Assembly: GCA_021371855.1 (NCBI GenBank)
Contig: JAJFVL010000018.1
Location: 496,001 to 560,000 of the forward strand
Length of the DNA stretch: 64,000 nucleotides
Source of the DNA: Bacteroidales bacterium
Lineage (GTDB): Bacteria; Bacteroidota; Bacteroidia; Bacteroidales; VadinHA17
Reading direction: 5' to 3'
The position numbers and the translations under genes are program-made. The notes beneath the pieces are model-generated. The model saw only the letters and a program-made list of their open reading frames with translations, searched no databases and was not told the origin of the DNA. Below, piece after piece: positions 41,366 to 50,826 of this stretch. Within the stretch, counting starts at the first letter, position 1; each line of letters begins with the position of its first letter.

Positions 41366-42553
41366 TTATTCAAGTATATTCGTTACCTGTCCTGCACCAA
41401 CTGTTCTGCCACCTTCACGGATAGCGAAACGTAAGCCAACATTAATAGCAACCGGATAGATAAGGTCAACTGTTATTGTAACATTATCACCAGGCATTAC
41501 CATTTCTGTTCCTTCTGGAAGAGTTATTTCACCTGTAATATCAAGTGTTCTGATATAGAACTGAGGCCTGTATTTGTTATGGAATGGAGTGTGACGTCCG
41601 CCTTCTTCTTTCTTAAGAACATAAACCTCAGCCTGAACTTTCATATGAGGTGTGATTGTTCCGGGTTTAGCAAGAACCATACCCCTTTTGATCTCTTTCT
41701 TATCAACACCACGAAGCAATAATCCTACGTTATCACCAGCTTCCCCTTCGTCAAGTATCTTACGGAACATTTCAACTCCGGTACATACTGATTTACGTTT
41801 TGTGGCACCAAGACCTATCAGTTCAAGTTCTTCACCTGTTTTAACAATACCGGTTTCAATACGTCCTGTAGCAACAGTACCACGGCCTGTGATTGAGAAC
41901 ACGTCTTCAACGGGCATAAGGAATGGTTTTTCATTTTCACGTGCAGGAATTGGAATATATTCATCAACTGCATCCATGAGTTCCATGACTTTATCTTCCC
42001 ATTTAGCTTCACCATTCATAGCGCCAAGTGCTGAACCGCGGATAACCGGAGCGTTGTCACCATCAAATTTATAGAAGTTAAGGAGATCACGTACTTCCAT
42101 TTCAACCAGATCAAGAAGTTCAGGATCATCAACCAAGTCAACTTTGTTCATAAATACCAGAACCTTAGGGACGTTTACCTGGTGAGCGAGAAGGATATGT
42201 TCACGTGTCTGAGGCATTGGGCCATCATCAGCAGCAACAACCAGAATTGCACCATCCATCTGGGCAGCACCTGTAACCATATTTTTAATATAGTCAGCAT
42301 GACCAGGGCAGTCAACATGTGCATAGTGACGTTTAGCTGTCTGATATTCAACGTGAGCGGTGTTAATTGTAATACCCCTTTCCTTTTCTTCGGGAGCATT
42401 ATCAATTGAGTCAAAATCCCTGACTTCAGAGAGACCCCTTTTGGCAAGGACCATAGTGATCGCTGCCGTCAGGGTAGTCTTACCATGGTCAACGTGGCCA
42501 ATTGTACCAATATTTACGTGCGGTTTCGACCTGTCAAATTTTTCTTTTGCCAT
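41366..42553 (-). CDS. tuf: Elongation factor Tu
   Basis: The 395-residue GTPase delivers aminoacyl-tRNA to the ribosome. It has the G1 motif [10 protein letters not shown], the effector loop [14 protein letters not shown]3 [13 protein letters not shown]4 [12 protein letters not shown], and domain 2/3 sequences [20 protein letters not shown] and [18 protein letters not shown]. It is preceded by four tRNA genes and followed by tRNA-Trp, secE and nusG, an order shared with E. coli tufB apart from tRNA-Trp. Confidence 0.98.
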   Translation of the reverse strand: MAKEKFDRSKPHVNIGTIGHVDHGKTTLTAAITMVLAKRGLSEVRDFDSIDNAPEEKERGITINTAHVEYQTAKRHYAHVDCPGHADYIKNMVTGAAQMDGAILVVAADDGPMPQTREHILLAHQVNVPKVLVFMNKVDLVDDPELLDLVEMEVRDLLNFYKFDGDNAPVIRGSALGAMNGEAKWEDKVMELMDAVDEYIPIPARENEKPFLMPVEDVFSITGRGTVATGRIETGIVKTGEELELIGLGATKRKSVCTGVEMFRKILDEGEAGDNVGLLLRGVDKKEIKRGMVLAKPGTITPHMKVQAEVYVLKKEEGGRHTPFHNKYRPQFYIRTLDITGEITLPEGTEMVMPGDNVTITVDLIYPVAINVGLRFAIREGGRTVGAGQVTNILE

Positions 42554-42614
42554 AACTCCAAGCGTATTAAATTTAGTTTATCCTATAATCAATTATAAAT
42601 CATTTTCCCCGTTG

Positions 42615-42686
42615 AGCCGGAGGTGGGAATTGAACCCACGACCCCTTCCTTACCAAGGAAGTGCTCTACCTCTGAGCTACTCTGGC
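42615..42686 (-). tRNA. tRNA-Thr (GGU anticodon)
   Basis: A 72-base cloverleaf; anticodon arm CTTCC-TTGGTAA-GGAAG, T arm GTGGG-TTCAATT-CCCAC. The acceptor GCCAGAG / CTCCGGC contains one A-C mismatch at pair 4-69. No encoded CCA. It is the last of four tRNAs before tuf. Confidence 0.95.
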
Positions 42687-42696
42687 ATCAAAAATG

Positions 42697-42769
42697 AGCG
42701 GGAGACGGAACTCGAATCCGCGACCCTTAGCTTGGAAGGCTAATGCTCTACCAACTGAGCTACTCCCGC
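42697..42769 (-). tRNA. tRNA-Gly (UCC anticodon)
   Basis: A 73-base cloverleaf; anticodon arm TTAGC-CTTCCAA-GCTAA gives UCC; acceptor GCGGGAG / CTCCCGC pairs fully. It is 10 bp upstream of tRNA-Thr(GGU) in the same precursor. Confidence 0.96.
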
Positions 42770-42835
42770 TTAATATCATCCAAAGAGACCCGTATTCTCT
42801 TCCATTTCGATCATACGTTTTGTTTCCGTTTTAAG

Positions 42836-42918
42836 TGGGGAGAGCAGGATTCGAACCTACGAAGGCATTCGCCAGCAGATTTACAGTCTGCCCCAGTTGG
42901 CCACTTTGGTATCTCCCC
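42836..42918 (-). tRNA. tRNA-Tyr (GUA anticodon)
   Basis: An 83-base class II tRNA with a long variable arm; anticodon arm GCAGA-CTGTAAA-TCTGC gives GUA; acceptor GGGGAGA / TCTCCCC pairs fully. It is second in the four-tRNA cluster. Confidence 0.96.
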
Positions 42919-42967
42919 CCTATAAACAGAAAATTCTCTTAAGACATGCATTTACAAATCTCTCAAG

Positions 42968-43041
42968 AGCCGATGAAGGGATTCGAACCCCCGACCTGCA
43001 GATTACAAATCAGCTGCTCTGGCCAACTGAGCTACATCGGC
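42968..43041 (-). tRNA. tRNA-Thr (UGU anticodon)
   Basis: A 74-base cloverleaf; the anticodon loop TTTGTAA gives UGU; acceptor GCCGATG / CATCGGC pairs fully; the anticodon stem has one T-T mismatch. It is first in the cluster and lies about 50 bp after an excellent promoter. Confidence 0.95.
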
Positions 43042-43092
43042 AATTTAAAGAACGCACCGTTTGAGCATAAACCACCCTTAAAAAACGGTTTG

Positions 43093-43124
43093 CAAATGTA
43101 TGAATTTAAATTTTATTATTCAAA
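43093..43124 (-). promoter_or_regulatory. Promoter of the tRNA-tuf operon
   Basis: On the minus strand TTTG, then exactly 20 bases, then TACATTTG give a perfect Bacteroidota -33/-7 promoter. It lies between hpf and tRNA-Thr(UGU), so transcription of the tRNA-tuf-secE-nusG block can start here independently of rpsU. Confidence 0.8.
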
Positions 43125-43155
43125 ATAAATTAATATATTTTTCTGAACATGATTT

Positions 43156-43455
43156 TCAGACTCCTCTCATCTTTTGTTTATGCTTGGTAATCTGTTTTTT
43201 CAGGGCATCAATTGCATCATCTGTAGCTTCTTCAAATGTCTTGCTCTGCTTTCTTACAAATAAAGGTCCACCCGGTAACATCAGCTTGATTTCGCTAATT
43301 TTGTTCTCCCTCTCCTGATCACGGTCAAGCCTCAGATAAACTTCAGCATTAACAATATCTTCACTAAACTGGTTCAATTTATCCAGTTTCTGCTGAACAA
43401 AGTCGGTTAGCTTTTGGTCGGCATCGAACCGCACTGAATGAATCTGAATGTTCAT
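43156..43455 (-). CDS. hpf: Ribosome hibernation promoting factor (short HPF/RaiA)
   Basis: The 99-residue protein is the short form of the HPF/YfiA family: MNIQIHSVRFDADQKLTDFV, EVYLRLDRDQERENKISEIK, and KTFEEATDDAIDALKKQITK. It binds the 30S decoding region and inactivates ribosomes in slow growth; it lacks the long C-terminal dimerisation domain. It is 30 bp downstream of xerC in the rpsU-xerC-hpf operon. Confidence 0.93.
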   Translation of the reverse strand: MNIQIHSVRFDADQKLTDFVQQKLDKLNQFSEDIVNAEVYLRLDRDQERENKISEIKLMLPGGPLFVRKQSKTFEEATDDAIDALKKQITKHKQKMRGV

Positions 43456-43485
43456 AGTAGTACCTCCTTATTATTTGATTAATAT

Positions 43486-44373
43486 TTAAGCTCGTGGATG
43501 AGCCTGTTTATATATTTTTTTAAGTTTTTCAAAAGTGTTGTGCGTGTAAATCTGTGTGGCTGACAAATTTGCATGCCCAAGTAACTCCTTTATTGAATTC
43601 AGGTCAGCCCCATGATTAAGCATATGCGTCGCAAACGTATGCCTTAGTATATGCGGACTTTTCTTTTCAATAGTTGTTACCATGGCAAGATAACTATTTA
43701 CTGTGTTATAAACATATTTATCATACAACTTTTTCCCTTTGTCTGTGGTAAAAAACCAACCGTCATTCCCCGTTACTACATTTTCATCCCTTACCTTAAT
43801 ATATTCTTCAAGCCTGTGGTTAAATGACCTTACAATCGGAATGATCCTTTGTTTATTTCTTTTCCCGGTAACTTTTACAATACCCTCCGAAAGATCAACA
43901 TCACAATTCCTAAGCCCTATCAATTCTGACCTTCTCATTCCCGTCAGATAAAGCATTTCAATGATTGTCCGGTTTCTGATGCCTGCATAATCATTCTCAA
44001 AAGGGTAATTATCAAGCAAATCTTTCATGGCTTTTTCTTCAACAAAAACAGGAAGCGTTTTTCTGTTTTTTGGCAAAACAACCTTTTCAAGAGGATCTCC
44101 TTTAACAATACCTTCTTTTCGCAGGTACCGGTAAAATACCCTCAGACATGAAATTTTTCTGTGAACACTTGTCGTTGAATAGCCATTATCCATCAGGCTT
44201 ACAATCCATGCACGTATGTCATGCGATGTAACGGCAACCGGATCATCAGGGACGCCCAGTGATGATAAATACAAAGCAAACTGATCAAGATCATTTATAT
44301 AGGACCTGACAGTATGCGGTGAATACCGTTTTTCAATTTGCAGGTATTCTAAGAACGATTCCTTGTAATTCAT
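43486..44373 (-). CDS. xerC: Tyrosine recombinase XerC/XerD
   Basis: The 295-residue protein has an N-terminal SAM-like core-binding domain (YLQIEKRYSPHTVRSYINDL) and the catalytic domain with Arg in TGMRRSELIGL, the HILRHTFATHM box (HxxR), a His in LGHANLSATQIYTH, and Tyr in that last string. It resolves chromosome dimers at dif with a partner. Its place between rpsU and hpf is a conserved Bacteroidota arrangement, so it is the housekeeping enzyme and not part of a mobile element. XerC versus XerD cannot be settled from sequence alone. Confidence 0.88.
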   Translation of the reverse strand: MNYKESFLEYLQIEKRYSPHTVRSYINDLDQFALYLSSLGVPDDPVAVTSHDIRAWIVSLMDNGYSTTSVHRKISCLRVFYRYLRKEGIVKGDPLEKVVLPKNRKTLPVFVEEKAMKDLLDNYPFENDYAGIRNRTIIEMLYLTGMRRSELIGLRNCDVDLSEGIVKVTGKRNKQRIIPIVRSFNHRLEEYIKVRDENVVTGNDGWFFTTDKGKKLYDKYVYNTVNSYLAMVTTIEKKSPHILRHTFATHMLNHGADLNSIKELLGHANLSATQIYTHNTFEKLKKIYKQAHPRA

Positions 44374-44424
44374 GAAGGAACCCCCTTATCTGTTATGTTA
44401 AAAATGGCAATACAAAAAGACGGA

Positions 44425-44616
44425 CTATTCTTCGTCTTCCTGCATTTTCTGAACGTACTGAGCCTTCTTGATTTCTTCCCTGCGGCGTACGGAAGGCTTA
44501 ACAAAAGCCTGACGTGAGCGTAATTCACGAATTACTCCAGTCTTTTCAAATTTTCTTTTGAACTTCTTAAGAGCTCTCTCTATGTTTTCGCCTTCTTTTA
44601 ATGGTACAATAATCAT
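44425..44616 (-). CDS. rpsU: Ribosomal protein S21
   Basis: A 63-residue basic protein with the family core VPLKEGENIERALKKFKRKF and a C-terminal tail rich in Arg/Lys (RRREEIKKAQYVQKMQ). S21 in Bacteroidota lies near the 16S rRNA anti-Shine-Dalgarno end and is linked to the phylum's poor use of Shine-Dalgarno sites. It is first in the rpsU-xerC-hpf operon, behind a very good promoter. Confidence 0.95.
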   Translation of the reverse strand: MIIVPLKEGENIERALKKFKRKFEKTGVIRELRSRQAFVKPSVRRREEIKKAQYVQKMQEDEE

Positions 44617-44646
44617 AATTCTAAAATTCAGTTTTTAAACGAGGCG

Positions 44647-44677
44647 CAAAGTTAAAAAGAGAAAAAGTCTTTTCAAA
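44647..44677 (-). promoter_or_regulatory. Promoter of rpsU-xerC-hpf
   Basis: On the minus strand TTTG, 19 bases, TAACTTTG form a perfect Bacteroidota promoter, 31 bp before the rpsU start codon. Confidence 0.8.
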
Positions 44678-45124
44678 ACATTTTACGGATTTAAATTAGC
44701 TATACACATCCTTTTTAGTATTAAAGTCCGATTAACAGATAGCTGCCTTAATTGTTTTGTTTTCATTAAAATTACAATTTTTTCTGCCGCTTTCCAAATG
44801 TTTTCAGAGAAAAACGGATACCGGATAACATTGGAGTGAGAGTTGAGAGAATAGTGATTCGTAATCTGAGGCTGTTGAAAAAGTTGAAATCCACTAACCG
44901 CTAAGAACGCAATCGCGATTAATCGGTATTATGCAAAGGATGCAGAGTTTTTAAATTTAAAAAGAAGAACTTACACAGAGTACCACAGAGAAGACACAGA
45001 GTACCACAGAGAAGGCACAGAGGAACACAGACCAGCCGGCTGGCTGGACAGAGGAAATCAGGAGAAAGAGTATTCTGTTACCAGCAAAACAACCACATAC
45101 CAATAGGATGAGCAGGCTAATTCT
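44678..45124. repeat. Intergenic region with 21 bp tandem repeat and palindrome
   Basis: No gene is visible. From 44973 to about 45028 a 21 bp unit (ACACAGAGTACCACAGAGAA) occurs nearly three times, followed at 45032-45043 by the palindrome CCAGCCGGCTGG. CACAGAG-type arrays like this recur between genes in Bacteroidota and look like non-coding simple repeats. Confidence 0.7.
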
Positions 45125-45979
45125 TTATTCAAACCTGATATATGGCCCTGCTTTTGCGGCTTTCTCATTAGTTATCAGCTTATTTTCAACAAGATCGTTT
45201 ATCCCTGTAATACGTCCTTTCAGCTCCCTGTACCTGAGAATTGCGGTCACTTCATATCTTTCAAAATACGGGATATGGGCCAGCTCTTTATATTCAGCCG
45301 AATTGACATCCACTCTTGTGATCGCCAGCGTGTCAATAAAAATTCTTCCTTTTATAAGATCGTATGTCTCTTCCGGCAACCCATACACCTCTTTGATCTG
45401 ATCTGCCCTGGCAAAACCGCCCAGCAGTTGACGGTATTTTATGATACGTGCAGACAGTACCGGCCCTATACCCGGAAGCCTGACAAGCGTTGCCGAATCG
45501 CAACTGTTAATATCAAGCAGAGGAAGCCGCTTCTGATCTGAATTGTATGAAACCTTTCCTGCCGTGTCTGTAGCGACTTTGACAAAAGGTATGAGCTTCC
45601 CGGCTTTTCCTTCTTCAATTCCATAAACCTTCTTCAGATCGGCAGGCCGCCTGAATTTTCCTCCTTTGTTCCTGTAACTGATCAGTGTATTTGCTTCTTT
45701 TGATGCAAATCCGAGTTTAATCATGGTATCGTACGATACTGTATTCGGATCAAATTCAAAAAGTCCTGCGGGGGATGATGTTTTCTCACCGTAAGGTAGG
45801 CCCGAAACCTCAGAACCTGAAATATCTTCAGTGACATCCTCAATTTTTATGTTTCTGCCCGGGAAGATATATCGCACGGAAATTATCATTGCCACCAAAA
45901 GAAGCAATATAAAAGAAGATCTTCTCTCCCTCCTGGAAAAGCCGAACCAGCTCCTGAATGGTTCCATAAAGATTTGCAT
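45125..45979 (-). CDS. Helix-hairpin-helix (ComEA-like) DNA-binding protein
   Basis: The 284-residue protein has one N-terminal transmembrane segment (SSFILLLLVAMIISVRYIF) and then at least three HhH modules: KLGFASKEANTLISYRNKGG, LVRLPGIGPVLSARIIKYRQ and ELAHIPYFERYEVTAILRYR. ComEA-type proteins bind double-stranded DNA outside the cytoplasmic membrane during uptake. The triple arrangement is common in Bacteroidota proteins of unproven role. It is read on the minus strand after tamL, about 150 bp apart. Confidence 0.8.
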   Translation of the reverse strand: MQIFMEPFRSWFGFSRRERRSSFILLLLVAMIISVRYIFPGRNIKIEDVTEDISGSEVSGLPYGEKTSSPAGLFEFDPNTVSYDTMIKLGFASKEANTLISYRNKGGKFRRPADLKKVYGIEEGKAGKLIPFVKVATDTAGKVSYNSDQKRLPLLDINSCDSATLVRLPGIGPVLSARIIKYRQLLGGFARADQIKEVYGLPEETYDLIKGRIFIDTLAITRVDVNSAEYKELAHIPYFERYEVTAILRYRELKGRITGINDLVENKLITNEKAAKAGPYIRFE

Positions 45980-46126
45980 AATAAATAAATTGCAACGAGA
46001 CTGTATGCAATTTAAGAAATTCCTGCCAACAAAAGAGCACTAACCTGCTGATTTTTAAAATCAGACAGAGGAGCCATAAATAAATTCCGGAGAATATGGG
46101 AAGAGCAAAAGGCAGGTTGCGGAAGA

Positions 46127-48469
46127 TCAGAACGGATACCCTATTGCAAGGACAGCAGTAAAATCATTGTTAAGGCTATATGGCCGCCGGGCTGCTATCC
46201 ATTTTGATCCGTCCGAAAGCATCGGATCTCTTAATTTCATGCCAAAATCAATTCGTCCCATGACAAATTTAAAATCGAATCTGAATCCGGTTCCTGTGCC
46301 AACTGCAATATCTTTGTAAAATTTATTAAACCTGAATTGCGACCCGGGCATTGATATATCATTCTGATAGGTCCATATGTTCCCTGCATCAAGAAATACT
46401 GCACCTTCCATAATCCAGAAAAGCTTAAACCTGTATTCGGCATTTGCTTCTAACTTTATATCGGCTGTCAGATTCTGAAAAGTGGCAACATCATGTATAT
46501 ATGAACCGGGGCCAAGTGACCTTACCTGCCAGGCCCTGATACCGTTTGCACCACCTCCGAAATATTGTTTTACAGCCGGGATAGCCTTTGAATTGCCATA
46601 AGGAATTCCAATACCTACAAACCCCCTGTAAACAACAGAACTCACATCACTAACAATATAATTATACCGGAGATCGAAATCTGTTCTTATGTATTGGGCA
46701 AAAGCCTGTCCGAGAATATTATATGAACCATCGGTTTTTTTTGCACCTGTAAGTTTCTCGGCTACAGCAAGCATATTCCCTGAAGCTTCGGCATTTATCC
46801 TGAGAAACCAGTAATCTTTTGACTTTTTGATTTTCTGGTTATTAAAGATATATGAATAACCTCCGCCAACTATAAAGGCATCCTTATAGCTATAAGCCAG
46901 ATAAGAAGATTTTTCGATTCTGGCTGCAAATGCCGAATCGATAGATCCCTGTTTTACAATGTTGACCTGAAGAGGATTTACCAGATGTTCGCTGTAATTT
47001 CCTGCTTTCCAGTCATAACCAAAACTGGCAGTAGCAATAGTTCTGGTAAATAAAGGCATATCCTGATAATTATACCCCGCAAGGAGGGTAGTTGTAGGGT
47101 TATATTTCTTTATGAAATTCTCTTTTTCAAGAAACGGCAATAAAAATTTAGGGAGCCTCAGGCTTGTTTCAATTCCATATTCCTGAGTGTTCCGTTTTGT
47201 ACTGTTTTGTTGTGTAAGTGCTTCATAAGCTCCTTTCAGTTTCATACTGAACAGTTCAGCGCCATGAAAAAGATTCTTGTGCTGATATATCAGGTTCAGT
47301 GCTCCGCCAAGATCACCTTCAGAGTTGGTCCCTTCAAGTTCCACTTTGAATGACTGCTGGCTCAGGAGAGTAAGCTGTATGTTGCAGTCGATCATCAATT
47401 CAGTGTCAGCTGCATCAGCAGTCTTTTTTGTATCGTTATAATAGATATTGACAAGACGAAATACTTTCAGAGTCATAAGGTGTGCCTGGGTTTGTTCAGT
47501 GTTTGTAACATTGAAAGGCACCCCGGGTTTAAGATAAAGCGATTGGATTATAAGGTCATATTTGATTTCGGATTTTCCTTTTGAGGTAACAAAATAATAA
47601 CCTTCATAATTTGTAGTATCGAGGCTGTTAAGATATGCATCTCCCCCTTCCAGGGCATCTTTAGGAACAAAATCGGGAAAGATGTAAATGTTTTTCACCC
47701 TGTAGATTGAGTGCGGAACCTGAATTGTTCTGTTGTAAGCGTCAAGAGTTGTGAAATTTTTTACACCATAAAATAAATCAACCTGCCTGTTCCCAACGGT
47801 ACTGTCGACCCGGAAATAGATATTATCCTGCGAAAACGCATAATAACCATTGTCTTTTACAAAACGTTCAAACCGTGACCGCTCAGCCTGCAATATATCG
47901 ACATCATAAGGCTTCCCTCTTTCAATTACGCAATTCACAGAGTCGAAATAGCAAAGTTTCCTGATATTGGTATCAGCTATCTCATAGTAAATGTTACGAA
48001 CAGTATAAGGGGCAAGCAATCCGATATTATAATATACTTCCGATTTCCTGTTGGCAGTTTTGACTGTATCCGTTACCTGGCCATCGAAATAGCCCTTTGA
48101 TGCAACAAATGATTTTATCTGCTCTTTCGATTTTGCAGTTGAATACGGATCGAATACAGAGGGTTCCTCTCCAATGTTTCTTAGCCAGTTATGGGGCCAT
48201 TTCTGTTTATTTATATTTGAAAGATTGTACAAACCCAGATGGAACTTAGCACCAAAGATCTTTTTATTTGGTTTTTGCTTGATATACGGGAGAACATCAC
48301 TTTTCTTAAGGCCTTCTTCATTAATGATAATATGATTTTCATTGAGAAGGGTCTCCCCCTCCGGAACATATTTTGTCGGATTACAAGATGTAACAATCAG
48401 GATAAAAACAAGAAGAAAGTGACAGCAATCCTGACGAAAATGACTTTTATGTATTATGGTTTTTCCCAA
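46127..48469 (-). CDS. tamL: BamA/TamA-family outer-membrane lipoprotein TamL
   Basis: The 780-residue protein begins with a lipoprotein signal (lipobox VTSC, then NPTKYVPEGETLL, the usual TamL start), carries POTRA-type domains (about residues 30-400) and ends with an Omp85-type barrel (about 420-780), including YFGGGANGIRAWQVRSLGPG, a typical strand-loop with RAW in place of the usual RGF/RGY, and a terminal aromatic YPF. TamL helps build the outer membrane in Bacteroidota and works with TamB. It is divergent from a TrmH-type methyltransferase gene, a pairing seen often in the phylum. Confidence 0.88.
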   Translation of the reverse strand: MGKTIIHKSHFRQDCCHFLLVFILIVTSCNPTKYVPEGETLLNENHIIINEEGLKKSDVLPYIKQKPNKKIFGAKFHLGLYNLSNINKQKWPHNWLRNIGEEPSVFDPYSTAKSKEQIKSFVASKGYFDGQVTDTVKTANRKSEVYYNIGLLAPYTVRNIYYEIADTNIRKLCYFDSVNCVIERGKPYDVDILQAERSRFERFVKDNGYYAFSQDNIYFRVDSTVGNRQVDLFYGVKNFTTLDAYNRTIQVPHSIYRVKNIYIFPDFVPKDALEGGDAYLNSLDTTNYEGYYFVTSKGKSEIKYDLIIQSLYLKPGVPFNVTNTEQTQAHLMTLKVFRLVNIYYNDTKKTADAADTELMIDCNIQLTLLSQQSFKVELEGTNSEGDLGGALNLIYQHKNLFHGAELFSMKLKGAYEALTQQNSTKRNTQEYGIETSLRLPKFLLPFLEKENFIKKYNPTTTLLAGYNYQDMPLFTRTIATASFGYDWKAGNYSEHLVNPLQVNIVKQGSIDSAFAARIEKSSYLAYSYKDAFIVGGGYSYIFNNQKIKKSKDYWFLRINAEASGNMLAVAEKLTGAKKTDGSYNILGQAFAQYIRTDFDLRYNYIVSDVSSVVYRGFVGIGIPYGNSKAIPAVKQYFGGGANGIRAWQVRSLGPGSYIHDVATFQNLTADIKLEANAEYRFKLFWIMEGAVFLDAGNIWTYQNDISMPGSQFRFNKFYKDIAVGTGTGFRFDFKFVMGRIDFGMKLRDPMLSDGSKWIAARRPYSLNNDFTAVLAIGYPF

Positions 48470-48704
48470 AATCTTGTCGCAAAAGTTACATTCAAATATA
48501 TCAATAATAATATTACCGGAAAGCTAAAAATGAGTCTTCCTGATTACCCTTCCCTGAGGGCTTGTTCAGCAGAGCACAGAGCGCAGATCGTAAAGCGCAG
48601 AGAGAATCAAAAATTCTTTGAGTCCTTTACGGTTAAATTCCTTTAATAACTTATACTTTTGACATAAATTACCTGCAGTTGATTTTAAATAACGTAATCA
48701 TAAC

Positions 48705-49487
48705 ATGATCAGTAAAAATAAAGCAAAATTCATTATATCCCTTCAGAAAAAAAAGATAAGAGATGAAGAGAAGTTGTTTGTTATAGAGGGTGATAAACTT
48801 GTAAAAGAGTTTCTTGCAGCCGGGTCTCCCGTAAAGACGCTGATCGCAAAACCCGAATTCCTGAGTGCACTTCCTGAAGATCTTAAAAGGTTTGCGGATG
48901 AAGTTGAAACTGTAAGCTATGAGGAGCTCAAGCATCTCAGCACTTTAATAACACCCCATAATGCACTTGCTGTGGTTCCCATACCTGACTGTAAAATGGA
49001 TACCGGAGAGATATTTAAAGGACTATCCGTTGCACTCGAGTTTGTTCAGGATCCTGGTAATCTGGGCACAATAATCAGAGCTGCAGCCTGGTTTGGCATC
49101 AGAAATATTATCTGCTCTCCCGATTGTGTCGATGTATATAATCCGAAAGTAATACAAGCCAGTATGGGAGCTATTTTACATGTCAGCGTCTATTATTCCG
49201 ATCTGAAGGGACTTGTGATTCAGGCAAATGAAAAAAACATACCGGTATTCGGCACTCTGCTTGAAGGGAAATCAATATATGATCACAATCTTGATAATAA
49301 AGGCATTATACTACTCGGGAATGAATCAAAGGGAATTTCTGGGGAACTGATTCCTTTTATTACCGAAAAGATAATGATCCCGAAATTCAATGATGCCAGA
49401 CAGGGGATCGACTCTTTGAATGTTGGCATGGCCGCATCTGTTGTTCTTTCCGAGTTTCGCAGAAAAGCTGCTTGTCTGCCTGATTAA
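48705..49487 (+). CDS. TrmH/SpoU-family RNA methyltransferase
   Basis: The 260-residue protein methylates ribose 2'-OH of tRNA or rRNA using SAM. It has the N-terminal substrate-binding domain (KKIRDEEKLFVIEGDKLVKE) and the SpoU knot motifs: LEFVQDPGNLGTIIRAAAWF, GIILLGNESKGIS and IPKFNDARQGIDSLNVGMAA. The target nucleotide is not known. It is divergent from tamL and followed by an MFS gene after 30 bp. Confidence 0.92.
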   Translation: MISKNKAKFIISLQKKKIRDEEKLFVIEGDKLVKEFLAAGSPVKTLIAKPEFLSALPEDLKRFADEVETVSYEELKHLSTLITPHNALAVVPIPDCKMDTGEIFKGLSVALEFVQDPGNLGTIIRAAAWFGIRNIICSPDCVDVYNPKVIQASMGAILHVSVYYSDLKGLVIQANEKNIPVFGTLLEGKSIYDHNLDNKGIILLGNESKGISGELIPFITEKIMIPKFNDARQGIDSLNVGMAASVVLSEFRRKAACLPD

Positions 49488-49501
49488 TAACATTAAATTT
49501 G
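49472..49501 (+). promoter_or_regulatory. Possible promoter of the MFS gene, overlapping the end of the methyltransferase gene
   Basis: TTG, 19 bases and a perfect TAAATTTG lie just before the MFS start at 49518. The leader would be only about 10 bases long. Confidence 0.45.
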
Positions 49502-49517
49502 CTCAAAATATTTCGAC

Positions 49518-50738
49518 ATGCCCAAATCAAATTTCAAGGTATACGGTAACCGTTGGCTGATACTGAGTATATACATGTTAATAGTTGCCGTAAATCAGCT
49601 ATTATGGATCACTTTTGCACCGATCACAGGTGATGCAACAAGATATTATGGTGTTTCAGATCTCCGGATAGGGATACTTTCGATGTGTTTTATGATAGTA
49701 TATATTGTAGTATCGATACCTGCCTCGTGGATAATAGACAAATACGGGATCCGCATCGGGGTTGGTACCGGAGCAATATTTACAGGAATTTTTGGTTTGC
49801 TCCGGGGATTTGCCGGCACCGATTATAGTCTGCTGTTAATGGCACAGGTTGGGATAGCCATAGGACAGCCATTCATTCTTAATGCGACTACTAAACTTGC
49901 TGCCCGCTGGTTTCCCATAGAGGAACGGGCTACTGCTGCAGGACTTGGTTCACTGGCAATGTATATCGGGATTTTAGCAGGAATGACTCTTACACCATAT
50001 CTCACTATTGGATCGGGTATAAGCGGAATGTTGTATGTATATGGGATCATTTCGGTTATCAGCGCTGTTATCTTTTTAGTATTTATAAAAGAAGGCCCTC
50101 CTACGGCTCCCTGCCTTCCTGACCAGGAGGAGCGTTCACTGGTTTTTGACGGCTTCAGGCAAACTTTGCGCACAAAAGATTTTGACTGGCTGATGATCAT
50201 CTTTTTTATCGGGCTAGGAGTATTCAATAGTGTTACTACCTGGATTGAAGACATAATGAGGCCGCGCGGCTTTTCAGCCACGCAGGCAGGAATAACAGGT
50301 GGTCTGATGATTATCGGAGGGATAGTCGGGGCGCTGATCATTCCGCTGCTCTCCGACCGTTATAAAAAAAGAACTCCCTTTATAGTTATTGCACTGGCAG
50401 GAGCAACAATTGGTCTTACAGGTATCACATTTGCAACGAGTTACTGGCTTCTGCTTACCTCTGGTATGATACTTGGTTTCTTCCTTCTGAGTGCCGGACC
50501 TATAGGCTTTCAGTACGGGGCCGAAATAACATACCCGGCTTCCGAAGGCACCTCAAACGGGATGCTCCTGATGATGGGACAGGTATCCGGGATTGCATTT
50601 ATTTTTGGTATGGATAGTTTTAAATCGTCCGTGACAGGATCAATGACAAGGTCACTGATACTGATGATCGTATTAATGGTTTTCAGTATTTTAATGTCGG
50701 TCAAACTAAAGGAATCGACAATTCTGAGTTCTAAATAG
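49518..50738 (+). CDS. MFS transporter
   Basis: The 406-residue protein has about 12 membrane helices with a central loop near residue 205 (PDQEERSLVFDGFRQTLRTK). The loop after helix 2 reads IDKYGIRIGVGTG and the equivalent in the second half LLSDRYKKRTPF, both A-motif places. It resembles the DIRC2/FLVCR-like branch of the MFS (start NRWLILSIYMLIVAVNQLLW), whose known members move haem, choline or small metabolites; the bacterial substrate is unknown. A hairpin terminator follows its stop at once. Confidence 0.8.
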   Translation: MPKSNFKVYGNRWLILSIYMLIVAVNQLLWITFAPITGDATRYYGVSDLRIGILSMCFMIVYIVVSIPASWIIDKYGIRIGVGTGAIFTGIFGLLRGFAGTDYSLLLMAQVGIAIGQPFILNATTKLAARWFPIEERATAAGLGSLAMYIGILAGMTLTPYLTIGSGISGMLYVYGIISVISAVIFLVFIKEGPPTAPCLPDQEERSLVFDGFRQTLRTKDFDWLMIIFFIGLGVFNSVTTWIEDIMRPRGFSATQAGITGGLMIIGGIVGALIIPLLSDRYKKRTPFIVIALAGATIGLTGITFATSYWLLLTSGMILGFFLLSAGPIGFQYGAEITYPASEGTSNGMLLMMGQVSGIAFIFGMDSFKSSVTGSMTRSLILMIVLMVFSILMSVKLKESTILSSK

Positions 50739-50743
50739 ATTTC

Positions 50744-50765
50744 GCCGCTATGCGGCTTTTTCATT
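50744..50765 (+). terminator. Terminator after the MFS gene, made from a dispersed palindrome
   Basis: GCCGC-TAT-GCGGC followed by TTTTTC is a short intrinsic terminator. The same core with the preceding TTTCG/ATCG recurs five times at 53123-53560, so the hairpin is a copy of a dispersed repeat serving as a terminator. Confidence 0.65.
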
Positions 50766-50826
50766 ATATTAAAATATCGTTCTGCCTGATAAATAAACCG
50801 GGGATCATCATTCCTGGCTATACCGG

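Noticed and set aside
43486..44373. Phage or transposon integrase
   Set aside because: Its fixed position in the rpsU-xerC-hpf operon marks it as the housekeeping Xer recombinase.
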